Assembly (NCBI GenBank): GCA_030737835.1
Contig: CM060852.1
Span: 21,809,868-21,873,867 of the forward strand
Reading direction: 5' to 3'
Origin: Acorus gramineus
Taxonomy: Eukaryota > Streptophyta > Magnoliopsida > Acorales > Acoraceae
DNA: 64,000 nt
Shown here: positions 36,213 to 48,382 of the stretch, piece after piece
Position numbering within the stretch: the stretch's first letter is position 1
Layout of the letters: every line of letters begins with the position of its first letter
The notes under the pieces: generated by a model
What the model was told of the DNA's origin: nothing
What the model saw: the letters and a program-made list of their open reading frames with translations, nothing else
Databases searched by the model: none
Position numbers and translations under genes: made by a program

Positions 36213-38010
36213 CTTGTATGCCCACCAAATTTTCTGCTTGACTTCATCATCAAAATTGAATCGTCCCATAATCTGAGGCATGGTAATTAACCAAAAAGCA
36301 GCAATCTTCTGGTCTCTCATGCTACGAACAATATTCTGGAAGGCATGCAAGGAAGTATTTTTTTTTTTGATAGGCAATCAAAAGTTATATTGCTGTAAGA
36401 TCATATGCTTTACAAATACACAGGTTTTACAAAAAGTTAGACTAAGAACTAGGGGGACTCATCACATGTAAGCCTCACCTGCTCTCAGACAACAGGGTCA
36501 TTCCCTATTCATAGTCTTCTATGTTTTAAAATGGGTTACCTCTTGCGAAAGTAACCAGGCATCAACTTGTCTTGTTCGATTGCATCTTGAAATTTCGCTC
36601 CATAATGTCGCCGGTCTCACTATGATCTCTCCTTTTATGGACTGATAGGCAGCTAGTATGTCTGCAGGAATGTTGCCCTCTCGATGAATGTGAGAAGCCC
36701 TCCAGGCTTCCAAGAGTGCCAAACCCTGATGAGTGCGCCGGAGTGATCTGATGGCGGTCCATGGGATCCTGCCTCAGCCTTGTAGCCAAGCCAGAGCTGT
36801 GGTGGAGTCTGTCTCAATCCAGACTCTGGCAGTACCAATGCTCTACACCATGGTGACACCTCGCTCAATTTCCTTTAGCTTCAACAGGTTAATGGAGGGT
36901 AGATCAAGTCTCCCTGCAATACCTGCTATAAAATCTGCTCTATCATTACAAAGCAGGGTGCCATATCCCCCTCTCTCTTCAGCCAATGATCCATCGGTAT
37001 TCAATTTTAACCACCCCTCCTGAGGCGGTTTCCATACTACTGTAAGTGAGATAGTATCAACAGTTCTTGTTTGTAGCCCAAAAAAAACAACAATTTTGGT
37101 TGCCTCAATAGAGGGAAAAATTTGAAAGACCTTGGATTGAGTGCGAACTTTGATACTTTCCTTTATCTGTTGCAACAACACTATTTTGTGCTTTGGCTTG
37201 TTGGAGAAGACCTGACTATTGCGTTCTAACCTCAAGTGCCAGATGGTGGTTGTGAGAATGAGATAAGCTACCTCTTTTTTGAATGGGTCAGTGAGGTGGG
37301 CTGCTAACCAGGGAGATAAATAATAAAAGTTGCGAGGGGTGACACTTCGAATGGTGAGCTCTCTGAAAAATATGGCCCATATATATCTAGAATAGGCACA
37401 ACCCAGAAAAAGGTGGTCCACCTCCTCTATTCCAGACAAGCACAAGGCACAAGTTGTGGATTGGGATAGTCCCCATCTGTTCAACCTTGCAAGAGTAGGT
37501 AATTTATTCTGGAATGCCTGCCAAGTGCATAGGCTATGCCTGAGGGTTTGAATTGGATGCCATAACCACTTTACCCATTGACACACATCTCTGCTTGAAC
37601 GCCTTCCATGCTTCTGTGAGTCCCAAAGAGCCAGTTCTACTTGGATGCTATGCAAGGAAGTTATATGCATTAGAAAAAGCATTGGTGGTCGTCATATTGC
37701 TATCTAACTTAATTTGGTAAAAGATCCTTTTTCCATTTATGATTTTGAACACAACAAGAATGAATATGTGTAGGTCTGCACTCTGGATCTCAGAAAAATT
37801 CAGAGCTGCTTTCTCTCCACAGACCATAAATAATGAACACAGATAACCATCTCCTAAATGAATAAAGAAGAAAAGAGATGCAATATTATCAAAAAAAATA
37901 AATAAATAGAGAACACATCATCTATATTGGATAATTGTTTCACAACTTGCCTCATAGGGGTAATCCATCTTTCTCATGACATTAAGTGCTTTCCATGGTG
38001 GCTCCATAAT
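36213..38010 (-). CDS. Two exons of an unidentified host gene, LINE in the intron between
   Basis: Exon a (37951-38010, minus) reads IMEPPWKALNVMRKMDYPYE, preceded by TTTCTTCAG and followed by the donor-like GCAAGT (a GC-AG intron). Exon b (36213-36335) starts after CTTCCAG and reads NIVRSMRDQKIAAFWLITMP then QIMGRFNFDDEVKQKIWWAYK, followed by GTTAGT. Both are in phase 0 and join cleanly, which supports real exons. The 1.6-kb intron holds a LINE (36357-37649) inserted about 20 bp from the exon b acceptor. I do not recognise the protein, and other exons were not found. The gene may be intact, or its splicing may be disturbed by the LINE. Confidence 0.45.
36357..37649 (-). mobile_element. 5'-truncated LINE with 12-bp target duplication
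   Basis: The direct repeat ATGCAAGGAAGT flanks it exactly (36345-36356 and 37650-37661), and a T run marks the 3' end on the minus strand. The coding remains are zf-RVT (TWQAFQNKLPTLARLNRWGL, CALCLSGIEEVDHLFLGCAY, YIWAIFFREL) and RNase H (LKLNTDGSLAEERGGYGTLL, then HIHREGNIPADILAAY near 36660 in a different frame). Reverse transcriptase is absent. It is close in sequence to the LINE at 45870-48382 and is probably a fairly recent insertion. Confidence 0.9.
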
Positions 38011-39379
38011 CTGAAGAAACAAAGTACTGAAAAATCATCTTTGCATTTGTAGGTACCTAAAGGCTATGCCACACAGAATTAAGACATTACAAAACAACCA
38101 AAACTCAAACCCGAGTAACTCAGACCCCGGGTAACTTAGACCTAATTCAGGTTAGTTTTGGATTGGGGGTTCGGCTAACCTGATCAATTCAATTTGAAAT
38201 CTAAATAAAGAGTACAGCTAAACTTAAATGTTCTAAATCAAATTTTAAATTTTTTAATTTGTGAGAAAAAAATTGAATTGTTCAATTTATTTTTACCTAT
38301 AATTGATCAATTTTATAGTTTATCTCTTTATTCTCCAAATAAAAATATTTCTCTTTTTCATTTTTCTTATTTTTTTCTTGCGGAGTATTGACTCTTGCTA
38401 AGTTCTATTTATTTTAAATGACATAATTTTGTAGTCAAACCCGAACCCAATCCAAGTCCAATCCAAGCCAACCCTACCCAATCATAATCTAAGCTGAATC
38501 CAATCCGAACCCTAAGCAAACTTGGCAGGTCAGGTTCGCTTTGAGTTTCTCATGTTTGAGGGTCATATTGGATTGGGTTTGGGCATGAATTCCTTTAACT
38601 TTGGCTTGGATTATATTTGGGTTGAGTTTCAACCTAATCCAATCCGTCCGAGTTGCAACCCCTAACGAGGCATATGTTTCTTTACGTGAAACATGTAAGT
38701 TTTTATTTTGTTTTGTGTATGGATATATCCTAAAAAAAAAATTTGAAGGTACATGTTTTATCCGTGAAAGTAAAGTAACTGTATGTGGATTGCTGTGAAC
38801 TATATCTAATGGTTTATTAATTCTTTTAGAAATCTCACTGATGGGTAATATTTATGGTTGATATATATACATAAAAAATGACAAAAGCTTAAATTTAAAT
38901 AAGATCCAATTGTAAGACGTGTGTTAATCCACCATGAGAAACAGTAGGTGCACAAATATGTATTACCAACAATAAGGAGCCCACAGAGGCATCATTTTTG
39001 TTTTTTTTGAAAGGAAACGGTAGACTTTTTATAATCCAAAACGATATTACAATTAGTCCAAAGTCTCACAAAAAGACAAGAGGGGGAGAAGGGAGAGGTA
39101 AAATGAAAAGAGGGGTGAAATGCAAGCAGTGCTGATAGAAATCACAATGCGTGACCACCCCAAACAACATCACCAAACACCTCGACACCCACTTTTCCAA
39201 TATAAACAAAATCAAAAGGGAAAATTACATAAACCAACCCTGCATCGTGTTTGTTGTCTTCCAAAAATAAGGATCTACAGTCTTGATCGACCCACAAAAC
39301 AATGACATTATGCCAAACATTACTTGTAAACAAACCCAACAATGACATTATGTCAAACATTCATGGAAGCAAATTAATA
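38011..39379. other. Intergenic; degenerate CCAATCC/AACCCGA-rich segments
   Basis: Positions 38110-38170 and 38440-38650 contain many related words (AACCCGAGTAACTCAG, AACCCAATCCAAGTCC, TTGGATTGGGTTTGG), in part as inverted copies around an AT-rich centre, suggesting a decayed inverted-repeat element of about 550 bp. At 39300-39360 the phrase CAATGACATTATGYCAAACA occurs twice. No gene is seen. Confidence 0.35.
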
Positions 39380-41185
39380 ATTAAAGCGTGAGATTGGATG
39401 GTACCTCAAACAAAGTTTATCATATTTGAAAGGCTCACCATCAATCTCTGGTTGGAGCCTTGGCTTAATGGCCGATCCCTTCGTCAGGCAACAGGAAGAG
39501 AGCCGTTATCTTGGGGACCACCAGCTTCCATGCCCCTTTCAGCTCTTATTTTGAAAGGCAAGTGGTGCAAACCTCCCTGATGGCGGTCTGATTTGGACCA
39601 ATTGTGGTATGAAATTGAAGAATTTGATGCATGTAAAGGGTTCGGGGTCAGACATTTTGATCTAGACTCCTAGTAGAACAGGTGTAACAAAACTCAGCTC
39701 GCTGCAATGAGTTTTTATTCCACAAAAACCACCCCCCTCAGACTAAATGGATTTGGAGGCCATTCAAGTCCAATAACACTCCTTCCTGGCTTGGCATCTC
39801 TTCCTTAATAAAGCACTGATATTGTCACATCGATCTTCTCCATATAGGTCTAGTGTTAAATCAAACCTGTACATCCACTCTGTACTGCTGGTGAAGAGAC
39901 CTCGGACCACCTCACTCTCCAATGTTCATATTCTTGTTATACCCTCAATTCCCTATTAGGGCTAGTTTGACAATGGGTTAAGGTCTTAAGGATAATTTCT
40001 CTTAACTTTAAAGGATAAAAAAATTTATTAAATTTGTTCATATTTACTTGGTTAAAATTAAAACAAAAAGTTAAGATAAATGCTATCCCAGCCTTTAGGT
40101 GGAACAAAATATTCGAATTTTCATTTTAAAATTGGGACAATTGTCCACGATTTATCTCAATTATTTTTTATGCAAAACGGAGATAAGTTGTCTTCCCACT
40201 CACTTATCCCTATAAATACCTCTTATCTCACCACTTATCCCATTGTCAAACCAGCCCTGAGAGATTTGTTGCTTAAGGGCTCTGCTCCACAGAGGCTCTT
40301 GGACCTGCCTAGTTGGCTAGACACCCAGGTCACTCACTCGGTTACGAAGATAATTGCAGCCTGTGTATGCTAACCACTTTCTTGTGGTTTTGTTTGGATG
40401 GAAAGAAACAAATGCATATTTAGTATTGGAAAGTCCTCCCAAAAGAGAACTCACACAAAATCAATCAGGCTAAAGTTTTCTATTCTGAAGGTTGCCATCT
40501 CTCCGGAGCTAATTAAAGTTGCTGAGAATTTTGGAGCCACTATCTTTGATACTCCAATCACCACCACTGGCTTAAGGGGAACTCTGATGGTTCTCTAATC
40601 ATAGAGAGGGGAGGATACAAAGCACTCATTCAAGATGACAAGGGGACATTTCTGCTTAGTGCTGCTGGCCAATGTAATTCCTTGTCCTTCAATCTCCTTG
40701 AATTTGAAGGCATTCTCTTCGTGTTGGGGCCTCTAGAATTTGGTCTGAAGCTGATTTAACCACAGCCATCGTTTGGTTAAAGGGTAAATACTCTCTCCCT
40801 TGGACGACATTGAGAATACAAAGGAAGCTATAATAGGGTCTAGATTTGCTCCTGTCTTGGAAGGTTTCTCATGTGCAAAGGGAGGGTAGAAATGCAGCTG
40901 ATTTTCTTGCATCACGCCGAACTTCTAATAGTGAAACAGTCTATCATCTTCACAATCTAAGGTCTGTATTCGGAAGGATAAAACAGGGACAATCTATAGG
41001 AGGATCTCCTAGCCTCTGTTTTCTTCAAGGGGGAGGGCTATCCCATCTATCTCAACCTCGACCTGGTATTTTTGTGAATTCATTTTGGTTAGGTTTTACA
41101 ACTTTCTTTTTGTAACTTGTGACTGTATACTTGTACATTCTATTCAGATATAGCAATACAAATCTCATGTTACCAATAAAAAAAA
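39380..41185 (+). mobile_element. Degraded LINE (zf-RVT to RNase H), interrupted by a MITE
   Basis: On the plus strand, INLWLEPWLNGRSLRQATG and ILKGKWCKPP (39430-39580) fit the segment just before zf-RVT. GETSDHLTLQCSY-like sequence (39890-39935) fits zf-RVT. An RNase H part at 40730-40950 includes SHVQREGRNAADFLAS. The element ends TGTTACCAATAAAAAAAAA at about 41185, the usual tail. Many frameshifts are present. A 301-bp MITE splits the zf-RVT region. Confidence 0.75.
39958..40258. mobile_element. MITE, 301 bp, with 20-bp-class terminal inverted repeats
   Basis: The left end is AGGGCTAGTTTGACAATGGG and the reversed right end AGGGCTGGTTTGACAATGGG, differing at one base. It has no coding sequence and is AT-rich inside. 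It lies within a LINE, so it inserted later. I did not find a clear target duplication, so the superfamily is open. Confidence 0.85.
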
Positions 41186-41685
41186 ATTGGAAAGAAAAAA
41201 ATATTTCAACAGATAAGCAACACACATGGTACTCTCATCTATTAGTGGAAGGTGTCGACAACCCTATCCGTGAGGAGTTATTTATTAACCCTCCTTTTGG
41301 GGTGAGGCATAACCGGTGAATAAAGGGGAATAAAGAAAAAAAATATATATTTGTTTTAAAAGAATAAACTCCGATAACTAAGTGTTAATAATTTAGAATA
41401 AATCCGTTAACTATTATAGGGGGTGCTGAAATTTTTTATTATGACTAATCTATGTCAATGGATGAAATATTCATCTATGTCATTTTAAAAAAGATTATCT
41501 TATCTATCACAATCATACACATCTCAAAAATATGTCACATCTATCATAACACACACGCACCTCTTATAATTTCTCTCCAATACAAACAATTTATGTAAGG
41601 ATATCACTGGCGGACACAAGATTTTTTTTCTAAGGGCTTGGAAAGTTATTCAAAATACAAATCATAAATATGCTTTGTATCATTG
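41186..41685. other. Intergenic between LINEs
   Basis: AT-rich, with no gene recognised. Confidence 0.3.
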
Positions 41686-44600
41686 TTTTTTTTTTTTATT
41701 GGTAATCAAGATTTTGTATTTCTATGAATTATATGAACTGTACAAATACACAGCTCCTTAATAAAAGAAGTTAGAAACCAATAAGGATAGAGTTTTTGGT
41801 CTCAAAAGGAAAGCCCAAAAAGATTCTAATACTACCACTTCAAACAGAGGACCAAAGAGTGATGGGTGAAAAGGGTACTGCCACCCATTTCGACCCATTT
41901 TTGTTGCTTTTGAAGATCCACCTCCCTCTATATAGAGGACAATGCACCTGGAAGAAAGGGTCCAGAGAAGACAAGATCAACTCCAGTGGGTTTAGTGTAG
42001 ACGTTGAAAACTTTCCATTGATCAATCATGTTCAATGGCCATCTTAAGTTCATTCCAGATCTGACCAGGCTGGATAAATGATTCTCCTTTTGAAGGTTGA
42101 TAGGCTGCAAGCAAGTCGGCTGGGGAATTTCCCTCCCTGTGAATATGAGTAGCCTTCCAATTTTCCAAGAGTGCCAGACGTTGCTTAATCTTTCTCAAGG
42201 ATAGGAAGGCACTCCATGGGATTTCCCCCCTGTCATGCACCCATGCTAATGCCGTAGTTGAGTCAGACTCAACCCAGATCTTGGATGCCTGGACAGTGAG
42301 TCCCAATTCAAGCCTTTTCTCAATCGCCTTTAGCTCTAACAAATTAATTGAGTCTTCAGATCCATCCTCCCGGCAATTCCAATAATGAAGTCTGCTTTGT
42401 CATTGGGAAGGAGAGCTCCAGAACCACCTCTATCAGAAGCAAAAGAACCATCAGTATTCAATTTGAGCCAAGCGGATTCAGGAGGGTACCACAAGAATAC
42501 TGATGGTTCCTTTGCTTCTGATAGACTTCCCTTCAAAGATGACATAGCAGACTTTAGGGGCAATCCCCTCCCTGGACTGCAAAATTGCAATCCAAGAGGA
42601 GGAACATCCTACATGAGCCTTTGTGTTCCACAGTGTTTCCTTCCTTAGATATCTTGCTTTCATCAATTGAACCCATAGTGAAAGTTTGTTCTGTGTTATG
42701 TCCCACAACCGAACTCCAACTGCGTCGATAGTCCAATCTTTAATAGCTTTGATGCCTAGCCCACCTTCTTCTAGTGGTTTACAAATGATATCCCAATTTA
42801 CATGATGGGCTTTCTGGTCTGGAGAATTACCTTGCCATAGGAAGTCCCTCAACATCTTTTCAATATCTTTTTGAGTCCTACAAGGGATGCGGAAGGCAGA
42901 GGACCAAAAGATATGAAAGGAGGAGAGAACTGACTTGATCAATTCCAAGCGCCCAGCTCTTGAGAGCGAGTGAACAATCCATGAAGCAAACTTTTTCCGA
43001 ATCTTGCCCAGAAGGGGGAAGCATAAGCTGTGGGAGAGATTCCCATGAAAGAGAGGGATCCCCAAATAGCGAACAGGGACTGACTACACTATATTCAGAT
43101 CCCTAGCAAACAATTCCGAGGGCAATCCTTCACTAGCGAATATTTGACTTTTTGCATTGTTAAGTTGAAGACCAGAGTGGTCAGCGAACTGACTACACAG
43201 AGTATGAAGAGTTTGAGCTGAGGACAAAGCAGTATCAGAAAATACCAAGAGGTCATCCGCAAAAGCTAAATGAGAAACATTCAATCTTCCCCGAATAAAA
43301 TGTCCAACTGACCGAGTTGCCACCAAATAATTAAGTTGCGAAGAGAGTGCTTGGATGACCAAAGTGAAGAGCAGGGGTGATAAGGGGTCACCTTGGCGGA
43401 TACCACAACTTGAAGGAAAGAAACCTTCAGGAGACCCATTGATAAGGACAGAGTAGTGCGCTGAAGTGACACACTCCGTGCAAAGTTTGACCGAGTGTGC
43501 ATTGAGCTTACAGCTTTTTAGAACCTATTCGAGAAAAGGCTATCGAATACTATCAAAGGTCTTTCGCAGATCAACTTTAATACAAGCTCGAGACATCCCC
43601 GGGTTGTTGAGATACTTGATCAATTCATGTGCTAGCAAGATATTGTGATGAATACTCCTGCCCTTTATGAACGCTGCTTGGTGATCACTGACAAGTTTAG
43701 GGAGAAGAGGCCGTAGCCTCAAAGCCATCACCTTGGTAATAATTTTATAAAAGGTGTTACACAAAGAAATAGGGCGATAGTTATCAATTGTTTCAGCGTC
43801 TGAAGATTTTGGAATCAAAGCAATGAAGGAATTGCTAACCTGCCTTAAAATATTGCCTGAATTGAAGAAGGATTGGATGGCCTCCACCAAATCATAATGC
43901 ACAGTTGGCCAGAAAAGTTGGAAGAAGCACGCTGGGAAACCATCCGGTCCAGGGGACCTCAATGGTTTGAGACTGTAAACGGCCTTTCGAATCTCTTCAG
44001 CCACGACAGGAGAAAGAAGACGCAAGTTATCAACTTCAGAGAGAGTACCATAAGCTTGAATTTGAGAATGCAAGAGCCACTGTCACGATTGAGCAATTCA
44101 GAATAAAAATGGACAATATGATCTTTAATCTCCTCTGGTGCAGTGAGCATGGAGCCATCCGACGAACGCAGACGAGAGATGGCATTGAACGCTGACCGAC
44201 TTTTGATTGAGTAATAAAAGAATTTAGAGTTTGAATCACCAGAGGAGAGCCACATCTGACGAGATTTTTGACGCAAGAAAGTCTCCTCTTGTGATAGATG
44301 TTGTAGATAACTGTCCCGAGCAGACCGTTCCAAAGTCATGAGGGTCTCATCATTCGGACTATTCTGCGAACGAGATTGTATATCTGCTAGTTCCTGCTTG
44401 CTACGGTGAAGAAGATTTTGGAAAGGGTCGAAGCACTCCTTATTCCATTGCTTTAAAGCGGATTTAGTAGCAGAAAGTTTTTTAACAAGTCTATACATTG
44501 GAGAACCCCTCACCTCCAAGCCCCAAGCAGCTTCCACCGTGGCCTTGAATGAAGGGTGAGTTTCCCACATTTCAAAATACTTGAAGGGACGTGGACTTGT

Positions 44601-45060
44601 AGGAAAAATAGGATCAAGAGTGGCCTTAAGTAGGGAGTGATCAGATATTCCAGAAGCCAAGTAATTCACTGAAGAATGTGGGTAAACATTCAGAAAGGGA
44701 GCATTGACCAGCACTCGATCAAGACGACACCAGATTCTCTGATCTTGGCGATTACACCAAGAAAGAGTATGCCCATAAGCCTTAAGGTCCTGAAGACTGG
44801 AGGACTCTAAGCAAGAGTTGAATTTGCGCAACCTTCGTGCATGAACAGGCTGTCCTCCCACCTTTTCACTGCTTAATCGAACCTCATTGAAGTCCCCCCC
44901 CGACCATCCAAGGAAAGACATTTAGACCAGAGGATAGAGAGCGCAGAGTACGCCAAAGCGTCAACCGTTCCGAGAATATATTTGAAGCATTCACAAAAAA
45001 ATCTATATGTACCATTTCCAAAAAAAAATTGAACGCCGATTAATGTAACATACAATCTAA
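41686..45060 (-). mobile_element. LINE with endonuclease, reverse transcriptase and RNase H parts, internally deleted
   Basis: Read on the minus strand from the right: the end of an AP-type endonuclease (GGDFNEVRLSSEKVGG, RIWCRLDRVLVN, SGISDHSLLKA, 44640-44921; a C run near 44898 shifts the frame from 44925-45055). Next comes reverse transcriptase (SLKPLRSPGPDGFPACFF, LIPKSSDAETIDNYRPISLC, 43540-44073; CGIRQGDPLSPLLF by alternate frame and AFADDLLVFSD, 43084-43410), then the post-RT region (42540-43065) and RNase H (WLKLNTDGSFASDRGGSGAL, HIHREGNSPADLLAAY, 42022-42480). The zf-RVT domain is missing, and RT has lost the stretch after DLRKTFDS. The 3' tail is at 41686-41730. It is dead. Confidence 0.9.
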
Positions 45061-45869
45061 TAACCTAAAATCATAACAAGTGTTTAAATCTCATAGTTAT
45101 TATCCAATGCAACATATATCACACACTCCAAAATTCTTAATCAATTGACTTGCACGCGGAGATGATACTTGTAGATTGTGTATAAAGAATCAAAGTATGA
45201 AATGATAAAAGTATAAAAGTACACAAATAATTTTTTTTTTTGCTTGGTAAATAAATTTGTATTTCCTTGCAAAACTTGCAAATGTACAAGAGTACTTTGA
45301 TTCTTTGAAGCATTGAAGATGAGAGGGAGGGAGAGGATTTAGAGTAATCCAGGTGACTACTCTCTATTACAAAATATGGCAATGGGGACTAGGGGGGAGT
45401 ACAGGAAACAAAAGTTTCATCCTATGCCAAAGAGTAGTTCAACCCATCCGGTTTTGCACAGATAATGATAATAAAAGAAATATATAAAGAATACGCCAAA
45501 GAGATGTTAGATCGATTAGGGAAAATAGAGTTGGAGATTCTGTTTGGATTGATTTTTGGGAGAGAGAACTAGTGAGGTTTTTGCTTCATTTGAATAGAAA
45601 ATCATGGAAACATGATTTGATTTTTTTATTACCTCTTCTATTAACATTTTAATGATGGAGGTTGTTGTGATGGTTCTTAAGAAAGATGCTTCTAATTTGG
45701 TGGAGAATTTCATGGAAAGTTTTTTTTTTTTAACAATCAATGGTTGAGATATTGTTACTATGAGGGGCGAATAACTCTAGATCACAAATAGAGGATTAAA
45801 ATATGCAACATTCAATATAAAATCCTTCACTCTTAGATTAAATTATCACAAAGCAGCAGATTAAATGAT
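45061..45869. other. Spacer between opposed LINEs, with another LINE-like tail
   Basis: Positions 45231-45300 (T run, then GGTAAATAAATTTGTATTTC and AATGTACAAGAG) resemble a LINE 3' tail on the minus strand, extending to perhaps 45470. The rest is AT-rich with no gene. Confidence 0.35.
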
Positions 45870-48382
45870 CAATGGGTCGCTCTCCGCATGGAATTTGTTA
45901 AAACTGCTCGGTATTATGTTCTTATAAATGGTTCCCCAGAGGGGTTTTTCTCATCTTCATGTGGAATCCGTCAGGGAGACCCCTTATCGCCCCTCCTATT
46001 CACCCTGGTGATCCAAGCCCTTTCATCTCGTCTGAATATCTTGGCAGCAGATGGCTCAATGGGTGCCTTCATCCGTGGGAGATTAAATATCACACATCTG
46101 GGTTTTGCTGATGATCTACTTGTGTTCACATATACGAATCTGAGCACTGCAGTAGCTCTATCCGAGCTTTTTCATTCCTTCGCTAGTCTCTCTAGACTCC
46201 ATCTTAATGCGGCAAAAAGCCAGATTTTTGCCAGTGGAGGCTCTTCCCCTGTTCTCTTTGCACACCCGATGAATATAGGCCTATACACTTTGCCTGTTCG
46301 TTATTTGGGACTTCCTCTCTTTCAAGGCACCCTCAACAGCAAGCTTTGTTCTCCTCTCTTGGACAAAATTCGAAAGAAAATCCACTCCTGGACAGGACAC
46401 TCACTCTCGAAGGCTGGAAGAGATGAACTACTAAGATCAGTATTGTCATCCTTTCATGTTTTTTGGTCCTCTGCTTTCCAATTGCCTTGTAGAACTCAAA
46501 AAGACATAGCTAAACTATTGAGAGACTTCTTTTGGCAAGGACCCTCCTCTGATCACAAGGCACATCAAGTCAGCTGGAATACCATATGCCGACCATTTGA
46601 AGAGGGAGGACTGAACATCAAACACACTAGGGACTGGGTTGTTGGTGTGACTGGGGTTCAGTTCTGGGAAATAGCTAGCGACCAGCCTTCCATGTGGGTG
46701 AGGTGGATGAAGAATAAATACTTAACCAAAGCCAGCATTTGGACTGTTAGTGCCCACACAGATGGTTCTTCTTCATGGAAAGCCATTCTCCGAGCGAGGG
46801 AATGGATTGCTCCAAAAGTGAAATACTTAATATTTGAAGGAAAAAAAATAAATCTTTGGTATGATCCTTGAATCAATGGAAAGGGCTTGCAGCAAATTTT
46901 GGGACATTTATCTTATGATTGGGGACCTCCGAAAGGGGCTACTATTGAAGCCTTCATCCAAAATGGAAAATGGTGTAAACCACAAATGAGACCAATGGAA
47001 TTTGACTTGGCTTGGGCTGAAATTCAAAATCTAAAAGTTGGGGGATCCGGTCCTGATCTCCTCATTTGGCTTCAAAGTAGAACTGGCTCTTTGGGACTCA
47101 CAGAAGCATGGAAGGCAGTGCGTTCAAGCAAAGATGTGTGTCAATTGGCAAAGTCGTTATGGCATCCAATTCAAACCCCCAGGCATAGCCTATGCACTTG
47201 GCAGGCATTCCAAAATAAATTACCTACTCTTGCAAGGTTGAATACATGGGGACTATCCCAATCCACAACTTGTGCCTTTTGCTTGTCTGGAACAGAGGAG
47301 GTGGACCACCTTTTTCTGGGTTGTGCCTATTCTATATATATATGGGCCATATTTTTCAGAGAGCTCACCATTCGAAGTGTCACCTGTCACCCCTCGCAGC
47401 TTTGATTCTTTATCTCCTTGGTTGGTAGCCCGCCTCACTGACCCATTCAAAAAAGAGGTAGCTTATCTCATTCTCACAACCACCATCTGGCACTTGTGGT
47501 TAGAACGCAATAGTCGGGTCTTCTCCAACAAGCTGAAGCACAAAATGGAGTTGTTGCAACAGATAAAGGAAAGTATCAAAGTTCGCACTCAACCCAAGGT
47601 CTTTTAGATTTTTCCCTCTATTGGGGCAACCAAAATTGCTGCTTTTTTTGGGGTACAAACAAGAACTGTTGATACTATCTCACTTACAGTAGTATGGAAA
47701 CCACCTGAGGAGGGGTGGTTAAAATTGAATACTGATGGGTCACTGGCTGAAGAGAGAGGGGGATATGGCGCCCTGCTTCGCATTGATGGAGTAGATTTTA
47801 TAGCAGGTATTGCAGGGAGACTTGATCTACCCTCCATTAATATGTTGGAGCTAAAGGCAATTGAGCAAGGTGTCGCCTTGGTGAAGAGCATTGAGACTAC
47901 CAGAGTCTGGATTGAAACAGACTCCACTACAGCTCTGGCTTGGCTACAAGGCAAAGGCAGGATCCCATGGACTACCATCAGATCACTCCGACGGACTCAT
48001 CAGGGTCTGGCACTCTTGGAAGCCTGGAGGGCTTCTCACATTCATCGAGAGGGCAACACTCCTGCGGATTTACTAGCTGCCTATCAGTCCACAAAGGAGA
48101 GATTATAGTGAGACCGGCGACATTATGGAGCGAAATTCAAGATGCAATCGAACAAGACAAGTTGATGCTTGGTTACATTCGCAAGAGATAACACAATTTA
48201 AACAGAGAAGTCTATGAATAAGGAATGATTCTGTTTTCTGAGATAACACAATTTAAACAGATAACACAACTTACATGTGATTAGTCCCCCTAGTTCTTAG
48301 TCTAACTTTTTGTAAAACCTGTGTATTTGTAAAGCATATGATCTTACACCAATACAATTTTTGATTACCCATCAAAAAAAAA
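45870..48382 (+). mobile_element. 5'-truncated LINE (RT second half, zf-RVT, RNase H)
   Basis: The copy starts inside reverse transcriptase at WVALRMEFVKTARYYVLING and continues CGIRQGDPLSPLLFTLVIQA, LGFADDLLVFTYT (catalytic YADD-type motif as FADD), GLPLFQGTL and the thumb-like region to a TGA at 46869-46871. It resumes as zf-RVT (TWQAFQNKLPTLARL, CAFCLSGTEEVDHLFLGC), breaks by frameshift near 47395, hits a stop at 47605, and ends with RNase H (MNTDGSLAEERGGYGALLRI, WIETDSTTALAWLQG, HIHREGNTPADLLAAY). The poly(A) is at 48373-48382. It is the best-preserved member of the family here but cannot make a full protein. Confidence 0.9.
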
